NCBI GenBank assembly: GCA_963555705.1
Contig: OY743183.1
Span: 27,749,932-27,813,931 of the forward strand
Length of the DNA stretch: 64,000 bases
Direction: 5' to 3'
Origin: Ligustrum vulgare
Lineage: Eukaryota; Streptophyta; Magnoliopsida; Lamiales; Oleaceae
In this document: piece after piece, positions 34,209 to 47,515 of the stretch
Layout of the letters: every line of letters starts with the position of its first letter
Numbering within the stretch: position 1 is the stretch's first letter
The notes under the pieces: model-generated
What the model saw: the letters and a program-made list of their open reading frames with translations, nothing else
The model's database searches: none
What the model was told of the DNA's origin: nothing
Position numbers and translations under genes: made by a program

Positions 34209-35463
34209 AACACATATATCAAGATATTCACCATTTGTTAAAATTAATGAAATCACCTTAATTTATTATTTTCATTTTTATTAATAAAATCTTACGAAAA
34301 TTTTGACAGAATCTCCCCTATAAATTGGACTTAACCAACTTGTAGGGGGAATCAAAATGCCACAATAAAACTAAAATATTTAACTTCAACATATTCAAAA
34401 CTCAAACAAAATTCCAGTCGAACTTCAACATTATCATGTAGTCTAAAATATTCATCACCAGCATGTTAAAAACTCAAACATTTTTAGCCTCTTAATTACT
34501 CACTATATACGCTCATATCTCCAGATCATCACAACATAATCACTCAACTCACTAAAACATCCAACAAGTACAAGACATCTCAAATAATTCACTTATAAAT
34601 ACCTCACAATCATTACTTATCCGTAACTAATTCAAGACACATATATCAAGATATTTACCATGTGTTAATACGAATGAAATTACCTTAATTTATTATTTAT
34701 AAAATCTTACGAAAATTTTGATAGAATCTCCCCTATAAATTGGACTTAACCAACCTGTAGAGGGAATCAAAATGCCACAATAAAACTAAAATATTTAACT
34801 TCAACATATTCAAAACTCAAACAAAACTCCAGTCGAACATCAACATTATCATCTAGTCTAAAATAATCAACCTCAACATGTTAAAAACTCAAACATTTTT
34901 AGCCTCTTAATTATTCACTATATATGCTCATATCTCCAAATCAGTACAACATAATAATCTCAACTCACCAAAACATCCAACAAATACAAGACATCTCAAA
35001 TAATTCACTTATAAATACTTCACAATCATTACTTATCCGTAACTAATTCAAGACACATATATCAAGATATTCACCATGTGTTAATACGGTTGAAATTACG
35101 TTAATTTATTATTTACATTTTTATTTATAAAATCTTACGAAAATTTTGACAGAATCTCCTCTATAAATTGGACTTTTCCAACCTATAGAGGGAATCAAAA
35201 TGTCACAATAAAACTAAAATATTTAACTTCAACATATTCAAAATTCAAACAAAACTCCAGTCGAATTTCAACATTATCATCTAGTCTAAAATATTCAACC
35301 TCAACATGTTAAACACTCAAACATTTTTAGCCTTTTCATTATTCACTATATACGCTCATATCTCCGGATCATCACAACATAATCATCTCAACTCACCAAA
35401 ACATCCAACAAATACAAAACATCTTAAATAATTCACTTATAAATATCTCACAATCATTACTAA
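34209..35463. repeat. Three tandem copies of a ~420-bp unit
   Basis: Copies start near 34209, 34634 and 35051 with ACACATATATCAAGATATTC or a close variant. Each contains AATCTTACGAAAATTTTGA, GAATCTCCCCTATAAATTGG and TTTTTAGCCTCTTAATTA. Divergence is only a few percent by eye. They lie within the CACTA element. Confidence 0.9.
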
Positions 35464-35917
35464 AATTAAATTAAAATTTTACAATTTCAATAAAAATCCA
35501 ATAATTTAAAAGTTGAATTTATAAATCTACTAACTCAAAATCAATAATCTAAATTCGAAATTCAAACAAGACTAATAAGTTCATTTAAATCAATAAACAT
35601 ATTAAATCATAATTAATAAATTCAATTATAAACTAACAAAATGAACAAACTAATTTAAACTTAAAATATGAAAAATTACCATGTTGGTGGTGGACCATGC
35701 GGGGTGGGACTGTGGTGGCTGGTGGAGGTGCTGGCTGGGGTACAGTACGGATGAACGCGGCTGGGGGAGGGACGGTGGCGGTTGGTGGAGGTGCCGGTAC
35801 AGATGAACGGTGGTGGGCTGGGTGTGGCGTACGGAGGGAAAAGAGAGGGGAGCAAGGTGGGGGTGGTGCGCGGCGGAGAAGAAAAGAGATGGCTCTCGAT
35901 GAGGAAGAGAAAGAGCA

Positions 35918-35922
35918 GGTAC
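35918..35922. other. Left target duplication of the solo LTR (GGTAC)
   Basis: GGTAC precedes TGTAGCG and is repeated at 38615-38619. Confidence 0.9.
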
Positions 35923-38614
35923 TGTAGCGCCCCGATTCTAAATACCCGGTTCACCACGTCATCTTTTAGTCTAAACTTTAAAACAACATTTTAGCGGAAG
36001 AAATATCTGAAATTCATTTTTGGCAACGTTAAATAAACTGTAATGGTCGATAAAATTGAAAACATTTATGAAATCATTCGAAATAATAAATCGAGTCATT
36101 AATATTGTAAAGCAAATTACAACGTCATAATTTCTCAAATAACTGAAATTCTCGAAATTATCCCATGTTTGGAAATACGGAAATCATTAAAATAAAGTTT
36201 TCAACCATTTAACGTCTATTTCCACAATCATCCATCACTTGCCACCATCTCCGAGATCTGTAAATGTTGTTAAAATAGACATGAGCATTTCATAGAAATA
36301 CTCAGTAGACTCATCGCCAATTAATTAATCTACAATATAATTGAACACATAAATGCAGGCTCTTTAGAAATCATAAGGTGTGGGTTGCTCTTCTCGTGCA
36401 TTAGAGCACATGACTTCTTTTGAAAATTCATAGGCTCTTTAGAAATCATAGGGTGTGGGTTGCTCTTCTTGTGCATTAAAGCACGTGGCTTCTCTTTGAA
36501 AATTCATAGGCCCTTTAAAATCATCGGGTGTGGGTTGCTCTTTCTTCTCGTGCACATAAGGCACATAAGTTATGCATAACATCATCATTTATCTTGCAAG
36601 ATATTCTCTTCTTTCTTTCTCATGCATTAAAGCATATAAGTTATGACAAGCATAACAACATAATTATTTTCGAAGAAATACATTCTCGTCTCTTTTCATA
36701 AAAAATGACTTTCACATAAGTCACATAACATACACATTCACATGCAATCATAATTTAAATCAATTAATAGGGGCGAGTCTACCTTAAACTCGACGAGTGC
36801 AAAGTTGATCGGGAAACGACTTCCATTCTTTAATTCTCCGTACGCTTCGTCCAGCCAATTAGAAGATTAAGTCGAATAAGACTTTAGAAATTTATAGTCT
36901 AAAAATGATAAATTACAATTTGGGGACTGAAATTGATGATTTGAAAGTTGAGGGACTAAAATGAATACCTTGAAAGTTGAGGGATTAAAATGAATAATTT
37001 GAAAGTTGAGGGACTAAAATGAATACTTTTCAAACTTGAGGGATAAAATGTAAATTTTCAAAAGTTGGGTCAAAGCTCAAAATGAATTTTAAACTAGAGG
37101 GCTTGAAATGGTTGATTTTAAAAAATGAGGGGCAGGTTAAAATCTTTTAAAGAATTTAAGGGCTGAAAAGTTAATTGTAAAACTATAAGGACTGATTTAA
37201 TAACTTCAAGAAATAAAGGGACCAAGGTGCAATTTCTGAAAAATACAAAATATTAAAATCTGATTCCTTACTCTCTCTCTACCCATTTTCGACGAAGAAA
37301 GAGAGAGATAGAGCGTAGGGATGCAGCGACGCCGGGCGGGAGACTTCCCTCTGTGCAACCAACGATTTCGCCGACGAAACGCCTACTCAGGGTGCGGCGA
37401 GCGGCGGCCATGGATGGGGTTCAAGTTTGGTACGAGATTGGGTGTCAAAACTGAGGTAATACGAGGCTCGAATCGCGATTTTCCGGCGAGGAACCCGGCG
37501 GTCGAGGTAGGTCTTGGGTTTCTAGGGCTATGGGTTCTTCTCTTCTTGGTTTTGATTTTCGATTTTGGCTTATTTGGTGAGGGTTGGAGAGGGTAGTGGA
37601 GGTGGTTGGTTCGAAAATGGTTGTGATGGTGATGAGTTGGTGGCGGTGCTGGAGGTGGTTCGACTGGCGTGGAGCTGCAGACGGTTTGGTTGGGTGGTGG
37701 TTGCGTTGGTTGGTGGTATTTGGTTGGTGGCTGCGTGAGGTTGGTGATTTGGGATTGATTTGGGGCAGTGGTGGTTTGGTTGTGGTTCATTGGTGGTGTT
37801 GCAGGTTGTGCCGTGGGTGTTGAAAGTGGTGGAGTTGGCCGTGGTTGCAGTGGGGGTGAGGGTGAAGGGTGGTGGTTTGGAGTTTGATTGGTGGTATGAA
37901 ATGGGGATGGAGGTGAGTTGGAGGTGACGGTGGTGGTACTGCAGAGGGTGATGACTGGTTTGTGGGCGTGATGGTGATGATTTGGATTGATTTTGGCTTA
38001 GGTGCGTGAGTGGTGGTGGCTGCTGCAATGAGGCAGCTGAAATGGATGCGTGAGGTTGGGGTTCGAGGTTACCTGGCTGCAGGAGGATGCTGAAATGGAG
38101 CTGAGGGAAGAGTTTGAAGCTTGATGAGTCCAGTGTCGTGAATGCTGGAAGAAAAAAAATATCAGGGTGAGGCAGGTGAGGTGAAATGCTGAGGATGGGA
38201 TGGTGTAGTGTATAAAAGAGGGAGTTGGGTGATGTGAGGGAATCTTGGCAGGGTATGGGTTGAGGGGGTTGGGAAATGTGAGGGAATCTTATGGGGTTTG
38301 GATACACAAGAAGCGGAAATCGAGAAATAATACGCGTAAATTCAACTGAGTTGGAAAAATGGATCTGATAAAATGATCTTGACACAATTTGGAATTTAGA
38401 ATGATTTTGAGAAAAATAATTTAAATAAATAAATAAAATAATAAAATTTTGGAAATTTGGAATTTAATTTAAAATTGAATTAACTCGATATTTCTCGACT
38501 TGGCTAGATGAACGCGTCGTGACGTTAACGTAAAAATGGGTGAGATCTCAGCGACACGGTTTTTCGAAACTTTGAAATAATTATTAAATTGCGTAAAAAT
38601 TCTTGGTCGCTACA
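35923..38614 (-). mobile_element. Solo LTR (2692 bp) related to the LOG-carrying element
   Basis: On the minus strand it begins TGTAGCGACCAAGAATTTTT and ends GGGGCGCTACA, flanked by GGTAC duplications, with no second LTR. Its first ~160 bases match those of the 16235 LTR, including ACGCAATTTAATAATTATT, CGTGTCGCT and TAGCCAAGTCGAGAAATA. Inside are ~75-bp repeats (36359-36545), ~32-bp repeats of GAGGGACTAAAATGAATA type (36920-37040), and a GC-rich block at 37280-37520. Long minus-strand open frames (37570-38385, 37383-37790) are low-complexity Pro/Thr/His/Ser-rich and not considered genes. Confidence 0.9.
36359..36545. repeat. ~75-bp tandem repeat in the solo LTR
   Basis: About two and a half copies of a unit containing GGCTCTTTAGAAATCATA, GGTGTGGGTTGCTCTTCT and CGTGCATTAGAGCAC. 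Confidence 0.85.
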
Positions 38615-38619
38615 GGTAC
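38615..38619. other. Right target duplication of the solo LTR (GGTAC)
   Basis: Matches 35918-35922. Confidence 0.9.
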
Positions 38620-39056
38620 CGCGATGGGGGAGAGCTGTGATGGCGCCGGAGCTGCATTTCCGGTCAGTGGTGATGGTAGCGACTGCGGGAGAGAGGTGTG
38701 ATGAACGATACGGGCGTGGGAAGGCTGAGCTTTGAGGGGCGCTGTGGAGTGAGCTGAAGGTTAAGACCTAGAAATACTTAACTTAAAGGTGACGGTTCCT
38801 TTCAAGAATCCCCGCCTTTAATTAAAAGGTGTCGGTCTTTTTTAAGAACCGACGCCTATAATTGTATTATAGGCGTCGGTTCTTACTAAAGAACTGACGC
38901 CCTTACTTGGGCGAAACTACTAGCGTCGATTCTTACTAAAAAATCGACGTTTTTTATAAATTTTTATTTACAATTTTGCCGCCGTGTTTTTTGAGGCATC
39001 GTTTTTTGAGAAAAACGACGCTAATATGTTATTTTTTGTGTAATTTTGTATTAGTG

Positions 39057-40827
39057 ATACTCACAGAATTAATTTATCGACTCCCCTAATAGTAATATAA
39101 GAATTGATACTAAATATCTTTATGTAATAATTGATATAATATATTAAACAAATATTTCATTTAATTACATATAAAAAAAGCAAATACATCATGACCAAAT
39201 TTTACCATACATTTAAAAAAAAAAAAAAAAATATTATTCAAACGTAAATTAAATGTTGTAATTTGTTAAATTTACATGTGATAGACTTTTATGCAGTCCC
39301 ATGTTTAGAAATGTAACAAATAAGTAATATGAAATATAAATTTTTATTAAAATTTATTGAATAGATATTACAAGTACAATTAATTTTATATACAAAAAAA
39401 ACCATCTATACATCTCAATTTATTATGGGAACTTAACCCACAAGATATAAAACTTAATTTATCACTTAATCATGCAGAATTGATTCTTAAAAATTATGTT
39501 TTTTCACTATTATTTTCAACCACACATTATTTAAAAACTCATTTCAAAATTGCACATACTACTTTGTAAACACACATTCTAAAAAAAGAAAATCATTTCT
39601 CAACCTTTATTTTTAATCACTCAATTGATTAATTTGACAATTATTTTAGTTTGAAATTATTTTAATTTATAGTCTCTATCAAACATACCCTTATTCAATG
39701 ATTTCCAATCCAACATCATATTTTATTTTTCACCGAGTAGTCAAATAGTCATGTTATCGAAAAAATTATTTTTGTGCATGTTAAATATATTTGTTGCCCA
39801 TATTTTATTTTTAAATAGAATGAGTTTTACTAACACCTTATATTTTTATTTTTGATAGAATTCAATGAAATAATTGTTAAAGTCTGTAGTATATATATTA
39901 CAAATTGAGGTTATTTTAAATTTATAAAATTAAAAATAGATAAATGAACAAAATGAGTAAATTAATAAAATTAATTTCAAAGTGAATTGAAATCTAAAGT
40001 TGTAAAAATTAGATTTAATTGAATTTACTTAGAAACTCTCTTTCCGTTTGATAAGAAAAGTATTCGAATTAATCATTTATGTCAAATTGAATTTAGGTAA
40101 GAAATGATAGGTGTCATTTTATGACTTAAATGAGATAAATTAAAAAGATTGGATATTGAAAAATGTAAAAAGTAAAAGTAAAATTTTTACCTTTAGTATT
40201 GAAGAAGATTTTACGAATGATCTGTTTAGAGTTCGCTCTCATTTGTTAGCTTGTATTAAACATTTAGCTGAGATCTTGAATTTGATATCATATTGCATAT
40301 TTTTCAATTTCAAAATAATATAATAATTATCAAAAGAATAAAAATAATATACAATTTGACTTTTTTATAGATGTTTTATTATTCAAACTCATAAATCATT
40401 TATTAAATGCCACATATAATTGATTTTTTCTAATTCAGTTATTAAAATAAGTTGATAAAATAATAAAATTTCCTAACTTGACAGGTAAAAATAGTTATGA
40501 AACTGTGTGCGAATTTATGTGACGAATATATTGTTATTATATATATAAAGAAAAGATCAAACTAAATGTATCCAATTCCAAAATATCCAATTAGGTTAAA
40601 TCTTCATTTAGACATTATCCCTTTTCTATTGGATAAAACTTCGTCGAATTTAACCAGTTGAGATATCTAAAAATGACATTTTTATTATTTTCATTCAAAC
40701 TCGAAGTGACTTCTTAGTTTATCTCTGTATTCTTTTTAGATTAAAACAAAATCATAATAACATAGAACCATGAATGAGGTAGGTTAATTAACAATTCACA
40801 TATTAAAAAAAAATGACAAAAAATAAG
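39057..40827. other. AT-rich intergenic DNA
   Basis: No open frame, TE terminus or RNA gene could be supported in this 1.8 kb. Confidence 0.5.
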
Positions 40828-41222
40828 GTTATGTTCTCTTTCATATTTTCATGTCATTTTCTGTTTTCAATTTTTCAAAAACATCGAAAACTTGTTCACC
40901 TTCATATGTTCGATAACGCGTTTTCGAAAATAAGAAGAAAAAAAATTGAAAAGAAAACTCAAAATGAAAATTTTGACATCTTGAATGTTTTCGGCGTTTT
41001 TAGGGTAAAAAAAAAAAAGTCGAAAACATGAAAAACAAGTCTAATATTAAGTAAATTACCTTCAAATTCCCAAATCTTCTGTAAATTTTCATCTTCTTCC
41101 CTTACTCATTTTCAAAAATGACAAAGAAAACAAATTTTCAAAAACTAAAAAGTATACACAAAAGACAAAACTGAAAATGAATTCGAAACTTAAAATTGAA
41201 AACTGAAATACAAAGAGAACGC
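40828..41222. mobile_element. Possible MITE with GTTCTCTTT inverted ends
   Basis: The left end reads GTTCTCTTTCATATTTTC and the right end reads GAAATACAAAGAGAAC, an imperfect inverted pair. The interior has repeated GAAAA/TTTTC phrases and no credible coding. Related ends appear near 15961. No target duplication was fixed. Confidence 0.4.
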
Positions 41223-44200
41223 CTCTAAAGCATTCACTCCTCTTCTGTATTTTGCATATATATTAAAAAAAAAATTGGTGGATTTCTCTCTCATTTACTC
41301 AAATTATGAATTTTTTAGTTACTAACTCGTGGAAAACTGGGCAATATGAATAGTTTTAGTGATATTCAAGAAAAGAGTAATCTAAAAAAGTTCATAGAAC
41401 TAGAGAAAATTCTCTTCTTGAACGAAATGATCAAAGAATACTTGGAGACACGTTTACAGAAGCTTGGCATGAGAATTCACAAAGAGACAATCGAGGATCG
41501 TATCCATAAGATTTTGCACTTCTCTACAAATATAATATGTTTTGTTATTCTATCTTTGGTAATTAAAGCTATTCTAGTCATAAATGATGGATACTAGGCA
41601 ATGTGCGTATAAACTTGTGCAATGTTGTAACTAAAGCGTTAAGTATCGTACCTGTGGAGTAAATTCTAAGAAAGAAACTCAAAGAAATTGATTGGGTCTG
41701 TACAAGTGGTGGAACATGTTGTTTAATTCGATGTAAAACGAAGAATCTTATCAGGGCTTGAAATGCAGCAAATCCTCTTGAAAGAGGCAAGAGGGGGTTG
41801 CCCTCGAGAACGTGTACATATAGGGGTGGAGAAAAAATGGAAATGGTGAACACAAATAAAACTTTCAAATATCATTTTTTTTTAATTTTTCGTTTATTTA
41901 TTTTAAATTATTACTTATTCTCAGTAAACACAAATAAAAATATATTAATACACTATCATAAAGGAAATAGTGAAAAAAAATCCGGTTATAATTTTTTTAT
42001 GAAACTGAAATTCTCCTTCTTAATTAAATATTAATATATTTCCATCATTAAGGAAGTTACGAAAAATATTAATAATATATTTTTTAAATTATATTTTTTA
42101 TTTTTTTCATTTGTCAACAATGTTATTAATTCAATAAACATATCTACATCCCACACTCCTTACCCAAAACCACATATATTATAACCTTCAATCTAATACA
42201 TTTACATAGTTATATATAACTCTCAATTACTAATTTTCATTAATATTCATGTATGTTTATGCACTAAAATGAATTCGATACAACATATAATAGAATCCAA
42301 TATAGCTCATTATATAAATTCAAAAGGGATTAAAAGTCTAACATCATATTTTGCTGAATTTTTTTGAATCATCATTTCTCTCAAATTTGGATTTTTAATA
42401 AATTGAATGCTTTTTTTCACAAATAAAAGTATCAACCATATATTGCTATGAAATTTGATCACATATAATGAAGATAGAAATATAAAAAATTCCAATATAT
42501 GTACAGATCTCATTGAAATCTATATGTACGGATAGAAGTTTTAAAACATTTTTTGAGTTTTTGTTTAATGAAGATGTGATATTTTCATGATATTTATATA
42601 TCTTTATTTTAATCAATTTTCTATATTAAATAAATATGTTGTTTTTTTCAATACCTGTAGGATACTACATTCTTACTACATTATTTTGGGTCACAATTGA
42701 GAATTTTACTCACATGCTTCAGAAAGAGAAAATATATCTTTATCATAAAAAATTAGACCAATAGTAATCATACATTTATAATCGTTCACGATGAATTGAA
42801 ATCAACCTCACCACAAACAAATGTTATGAAGGAAAAATAATTGGTTACTAAATATTCATTGACAATTTTTTTTGTTCTTTTTATAATATTTAAAATATTA
42901 TATAAATAAAATCTATCATATATTCTCAAATTATCTATCTGCACGCAAAACTATTTTTGTTTGTTTTCTATTCAAGTTGAATTCTTATTGTAGTAACTTT
43001 TATGTTGGAATTTTGAAATGCAATTTCTTGAAAATACCATTTCTTTATGTCTTAAACTGTTTTATATGTAAACATCTTTATCTTGTGTTCAAATTTTGAA
43101 CTGAAATTCTAGTTTTTTACATATTATAGAAAAGTTATTTTGATGAATGTTATTCGTATAAGAGCTGTTCAAAAGAAACATGAACAAAATTGAGTTAATA
43201 GTCTATAAATATTTGTTTACCTGGACTCTTATACTGAAACTCATTCTATTCTCATATGTTTACTATGCAGACATTTCAAAAGAAATCACGATAGCATGGT
43301 GTTATTACTTTTTCTTAAGTCAAATTGATGACCACATCTCATTAGATTGTAGCAAAACTTGAGATGATAGTTTGTGGTGGTTTTATCAATTTAAAGGTTC
43401 GGGCATATCGTTTTTTGATTTATTTCACTATAAACCAATTTGTTTGAGGCAGAAACTTGAAGAAGACCGATTTCAAAATAATTTTTCTAATCAAACATTA
43501 CCGTAATAATATGATATCTTTTGTAGCTCAAATAATCATATCTTAATAGGGAACCTATGTCAGATATATCTCAATTTTTCTCAAACATGTAAGATCGGAT
43601 ATTGTTTTGAGTTCTAACTTTACATGCATGATCAGCATTCTTTGTTTGTCATGTTCTTATTAATTACTTTCATCTTGATTCTAAAATATAGATAAATTTT
43701 CAAATGATATTTGTCATTCTTTTTCTATTGCAGCGATAGAATCATTCCAACTCCAGTTTGTTTAGATAAAGCTGCCTATAAAAATAGATTTTAGGAGATA
43801 CAAAAATTTAAGAAGCCAGTAATCAATAAGAAGAAGAAGAAGAAAAATAATGGTATTACTAATTAAGGTATTGCATACTTAATAGTAGAATTTTGAATAA
43901 TATTAATGGTAAATTGAGTTCTGTATTGAGATTAATTCAATATGTTTTAACTTTTTTTTTTTTTCTGAAATATAAAGAAATTTTTTTGATAATTTTTATT
44001 TAATTTCAAAAGCATATATACTTGAATAAAAAATATCAAAATATCGTTATAATATCATGTGTTACGTTTTACAGATTAGTACATACAAAAACCTATATCT
44101 ATGAAAAGAATAATGATATTTAGTTAGCACTACTGGTGACACCAGTTTAAGTGATGATATGTATAATTAAATTACTCATTTAATAGTACCTCACATTTAA

Positions 44201-44967
44201 TGTTACCTTTGTATCATCAAGACTGAATTTTTAACACAAGTAAAGCTAAATGGTGTTAGTCATATAAAACACTCATTCATCCACTCTGGGGCGGATCCAG
44301 CCAACTGTGAGTCCATTCAACCGCTTGTGTTGGATTCGTAAAAAGAAGGGAAAAAAAAATCTTGTAATTAGGAGACCAATTTTTTCCCCTTAAACAATCA
44401 TTCGTACTCACTTAAAGCCACTCGTGCCGACTCGTAATCCTGAATTAATAATCACTAAGTACTAGTACTTGGAGATTTCAACTATCACTTCATTGAGTTT
44501 TTTAATTATTGATATTGACCATCGAGCTTGCTAGCGATGCTATACCTACATGTCGACTAAGCCCAATAATGTCATTTAAAAACACACATCCTTCGTTGTC
44601 TTTCATTTCATTTTTAATTCTTCTTACCGTCCTTCGTTACTTGACTACTTGCTCTCTTTGATCAAACTTTGAAACATATATCTTAATCATTAAGGTTTCA
44701 CAGCCTCTTTTATTTAGATAATCCCACAAGCACCCCAATATTAACTCTTACCCCCATCATATGGGGGATGGACAACTGTGGAGCGCATTAATGAGGAGAT
44801 CGATCACACCATCCATGTGAGGGGTTATCAAATTTGGAGTTAAGGTTGTGATGCAAATAGTTTTATTCTTAAATTTTCTTTCACACATTTTTTTTTGAAT
44901 TTCAACCTTACTTCTTTATAGATCGATGACTGAACGAAATCAATTGGAGCTAAGTGAGACTGAACTT
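41223..44967. other. AT-rich intergenic DNA, no supported gene
   Basis: An 83-residue open frame at 41346-41597 (+) has a charged first half and a hydrophobic end ([16 protein letters not shown]), but I recognise no family and no splice partner, so it is only a possible small gene. The stretch 44285-44450 begins GGGGCGGATCCAGCC and may be a TE fragment. The rest is low-complexity AT-rich sequence. Confidence 0.4.
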
Positions 44968-45562
44968 AGTGGCGGAGCCAGGGCCAATGGGGCATGACCT
45001 TTTTTTTTTTGAAAAAAATTGAATATTAATTTTTTATAAATTTCATTTGAAATATGTATTATAGCTTTCCAACTTTCTTATACTAATTCATCAATTCTAG
45101 TTTACATTATTAGTTTGTTTAAGTCTTAAATTTTGGATATATTTTAATATTTATATTTAAGTTTATGTTGAAACTCCACTTTAATATGATTTGTTTTAGC
45201 AGATTCTTGTTAAATACATTTTTTTCTAATTCTTTCTTGTAATTCTATTTACTTAATTTGAGTGGATTATTGTTAAACTTAATTTGGGCATATTTTATTT
45301 AACTTAATATTATTATTATGTATTTTATTTTGTTTCTAAAATCTTCTATAGCTTTGTTCGACTACTTTTGGGGATTATAAATTTAGTTTATTTGTATTTT
45401 CTAGATAAAATATGTGATTAAAAAATGAAAAGAGGATATATGTGTGCTTAAAAATGGTTTGAGAAATTGCATACTTCATAAATTAGATTATAAACCATAA
45501 TGATTTTATAACAGAACACAGTGTAACTTGTGCCCCCACTGAAATTCCTTCTTGGCTTCGTG
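44968..45562. mobile_element. MITE with AGTGGCGGAGCC terminus
   Basis: The left end AGTGGCGGAGCCAGGGCC and the right end CCTTCTTGGCTTCGTG are imperfect inverted repeats, with GTGCCCCCACT just inside the right end. This is a common plant non-autonomous element type. No coding capacity. Exact ends and target duplication are uncertain. Confidence 0.5.
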
Positions 45563-45623
45563 TTTGATTGAGGGTGGAAAGTGAGGGGTAGAAAAAAATT
45601 TCCATTCTAATTTTCCACCTTTA

Positions 45624-46140
45624 GGGTCTGTTGATAGGTAATATTTTTCTAGAAAGTTAGAAAATGTTTTCCATTTTCCACTTTTTTTTTTTTTTTATGC
45701 CATGAAATTCGTTTTCCATCTAACCATATTTCACATGACATTTTCCATGCATTCAAGGAAAACATTTTCTTACCTAATAGGTGAAAACGTGGTTTCCATC
45801 TTGCATGGAAAATTATTTTCGTCGCGTTTGATTTTTTTTGTTATTGTTAATTAACTTATTTTTTTTTAAAAAAACTAATATTATTATTAACAAGTACAAG
45901 TGTGTGAAAAATAAAAATTTTATTTTTCGATTAAAATAACTCAATTTTACAAAATTTTTCATGGATAATAATGTTAATCAAATAACAAAAGTTGAAAAAC
46001 TCTCCACTTTTTCACCTAAAAAATTAATCCAATCAAATATATTAAACTTCCAATTCCTAAGAAAATAAGTTCTCAAGAATTCAATTCTCTGAAATTTATT
46101 TTCTTTCAAACAAATTTCACCATTCCTATCAAACGGACCC
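45624..46140. mobile_element. Tourist-like MITE (PIF/Harbinger type)
   Basis: It begins GGGTCTGTTGATAGG and ends CCTATCAAACGGACCC, imperfect inverted repeats, flanked by TTA at 45621-45623 and 46141-46143. The element is 517 bp and non-coding. Confidence 0.8.
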
Positions 46141-46143
46141 TTA

Positions 46144-46802
46144 GTGTTTGATTCAAAATTTTCCGTTGTAAATGTTTTCCACCAATGTTAAAAAGGTGGA
46201 TAATTCCTTGAAATCAAGGAAAACAAATTCCTATGGGGGAGGTAAGAAAATATTTTCCGTGAAACTTTTTTCCTTTTTCATTTTCATCTCTCAAACAAAC
46301 ACACCCTAATAATCTCTTACACGGTTAAAGCAGTCATTTTTGTTATATAGTAACCCTTATATATCCATCCAAAGAGAATGAAAGATGAAGAAGGTACAGG
46401 CACAACATAACCAACCCAACCTAAAATTTGTATCTATCTTGAAAAATTAATTGAAGGGCCATATCCATTTGAGGTCATAATTCATGAAGAACCCTACTGG
46501 GACCAAGCCCCCATCAAGAATGACTGGTTTTAATCAATGATTGGGAGTTATAACTCCCCGCATGTAATGCAAAATGTTTTTTCAATTATTGTATAAGCTG
46601 GAAAAACGCGGCTTACACAAGATAAAAGGACATAGTGCATGTGTTTTTTTTAGTTTTCATTTAAAACTTTTATAAGTAAAATTAATAAGACTTTTGGAAA
46701 CTTTCATTTAAATAGAATTCAACATCCTCATCCACTTAAATCATATTTTGAAAATATTTATAAAAGAAAAAAAAATTAATCAACTTAATTATATAAATAA
46801 AT

Positions 46803-46875
<73 letters not shown>

Positions 46876-47220
46876 TTCAACTATTTTTTTTTAAAGAAAA
46901 TATCCTAATGTTTAGTATTACTAATATGTTAGGCTTCCAAAAAATAGAAATTGATCTTTTACATAAAAAATTGAATAACGAACAGGGAAAAAAATTAACA
47001 TAAGAATTTTTAATTATAAATAATTCTTTTTTACAGTGGATGAAGAGAAATAATAAAATAGAGATAAAAGGGAAAGGTTTAGGTATTAATTATAGTTTAT
47101 ACCCAAGTTTGATTCTTATCCAGAGAATTCATCGTCACTTATTCATTACTTAAAGTTTTCACTTTGTACAGTCTTCTCATATGTATTTGGTTCATTATCA
47201 ACTAGTTCCTAGTAAGTAGT
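46144..47220. other. Intergenic DNA with a long (TA)n run
   Basis: A (TA)n microsatellite occupies about 46809-46871. The rest is AT-rich without a supported gene. Confidence 0.6.
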
Positions 47221-47242
47221 AACTACAACAAAGTTAGCCTTT

Positions 47243-47515
47243 TACGGCGTGCATTGCATGCCGTAAAATCATTTTTACGACGTGCAGCCGCACGCCGTAA
47301 AAAGTCACGCCGTAAACATTTACGGCGTGCAAATCCACATGCCGTAAATTAAATTTACACGGCGTGCATTTTGAACGCCGTTAAATATTTTACGGCGTGC
47401 ATTTTTGCACGCCGTGAACAGTTACGGCGTGCATTTTTGCACGCCGTGAACTGTTACGGCGTTCAAAATGCACGCCGTAAATGTTCACGGCGTGCAAAAA
47501 TGCACGCCGTAAATA
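47243..47515. repeat. Left subterminal inverted-motif array of the CACTA element
   Basis: About six GC-rich hairpins of the form TTTACGGCGTGC...GCACGCCGTAAA occur in succession. Confidence 0.85.

Larger units (their letters stand above)
32986..39056 (-). mobile_element. CACTA (En/Spm) element, left end truncated, with nested solo LTR
   Basis: The right end, read on the minus strand, begins CACTAATACAAAATTACAC at 39056. Both sides have GC-rich subterminal inverted motifs such as GGCGTCGGTT and AACCGACGCC (33018-33050 and 38780-38950), and the phrase CCGTCACCTTAAG at the left is mirrored by CTTAAAGGTGACGG at the right. No CACTA terminus is found at the left, where the sequence joins gypsy pol near 32985. 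A ULP1-type protease fragment is inside. A solo LTR (35923-38614) is inserted within it. Confidence 0.75.

Noticed and set aside
37570..38385. 271-residue minus-strand open frame rich in Pro, Thr, Ser and His
   Set aside because: Low-complexity sequence inside the solo LTR with no domain; length is favoured by a C-rich, stop-poor strand.
41346..41597. 83-residue open frame with hydrophobic C-terminus
   Set aside because: Possible small protein, but no family, conservation or gene structure could be seen; kept only as a note.
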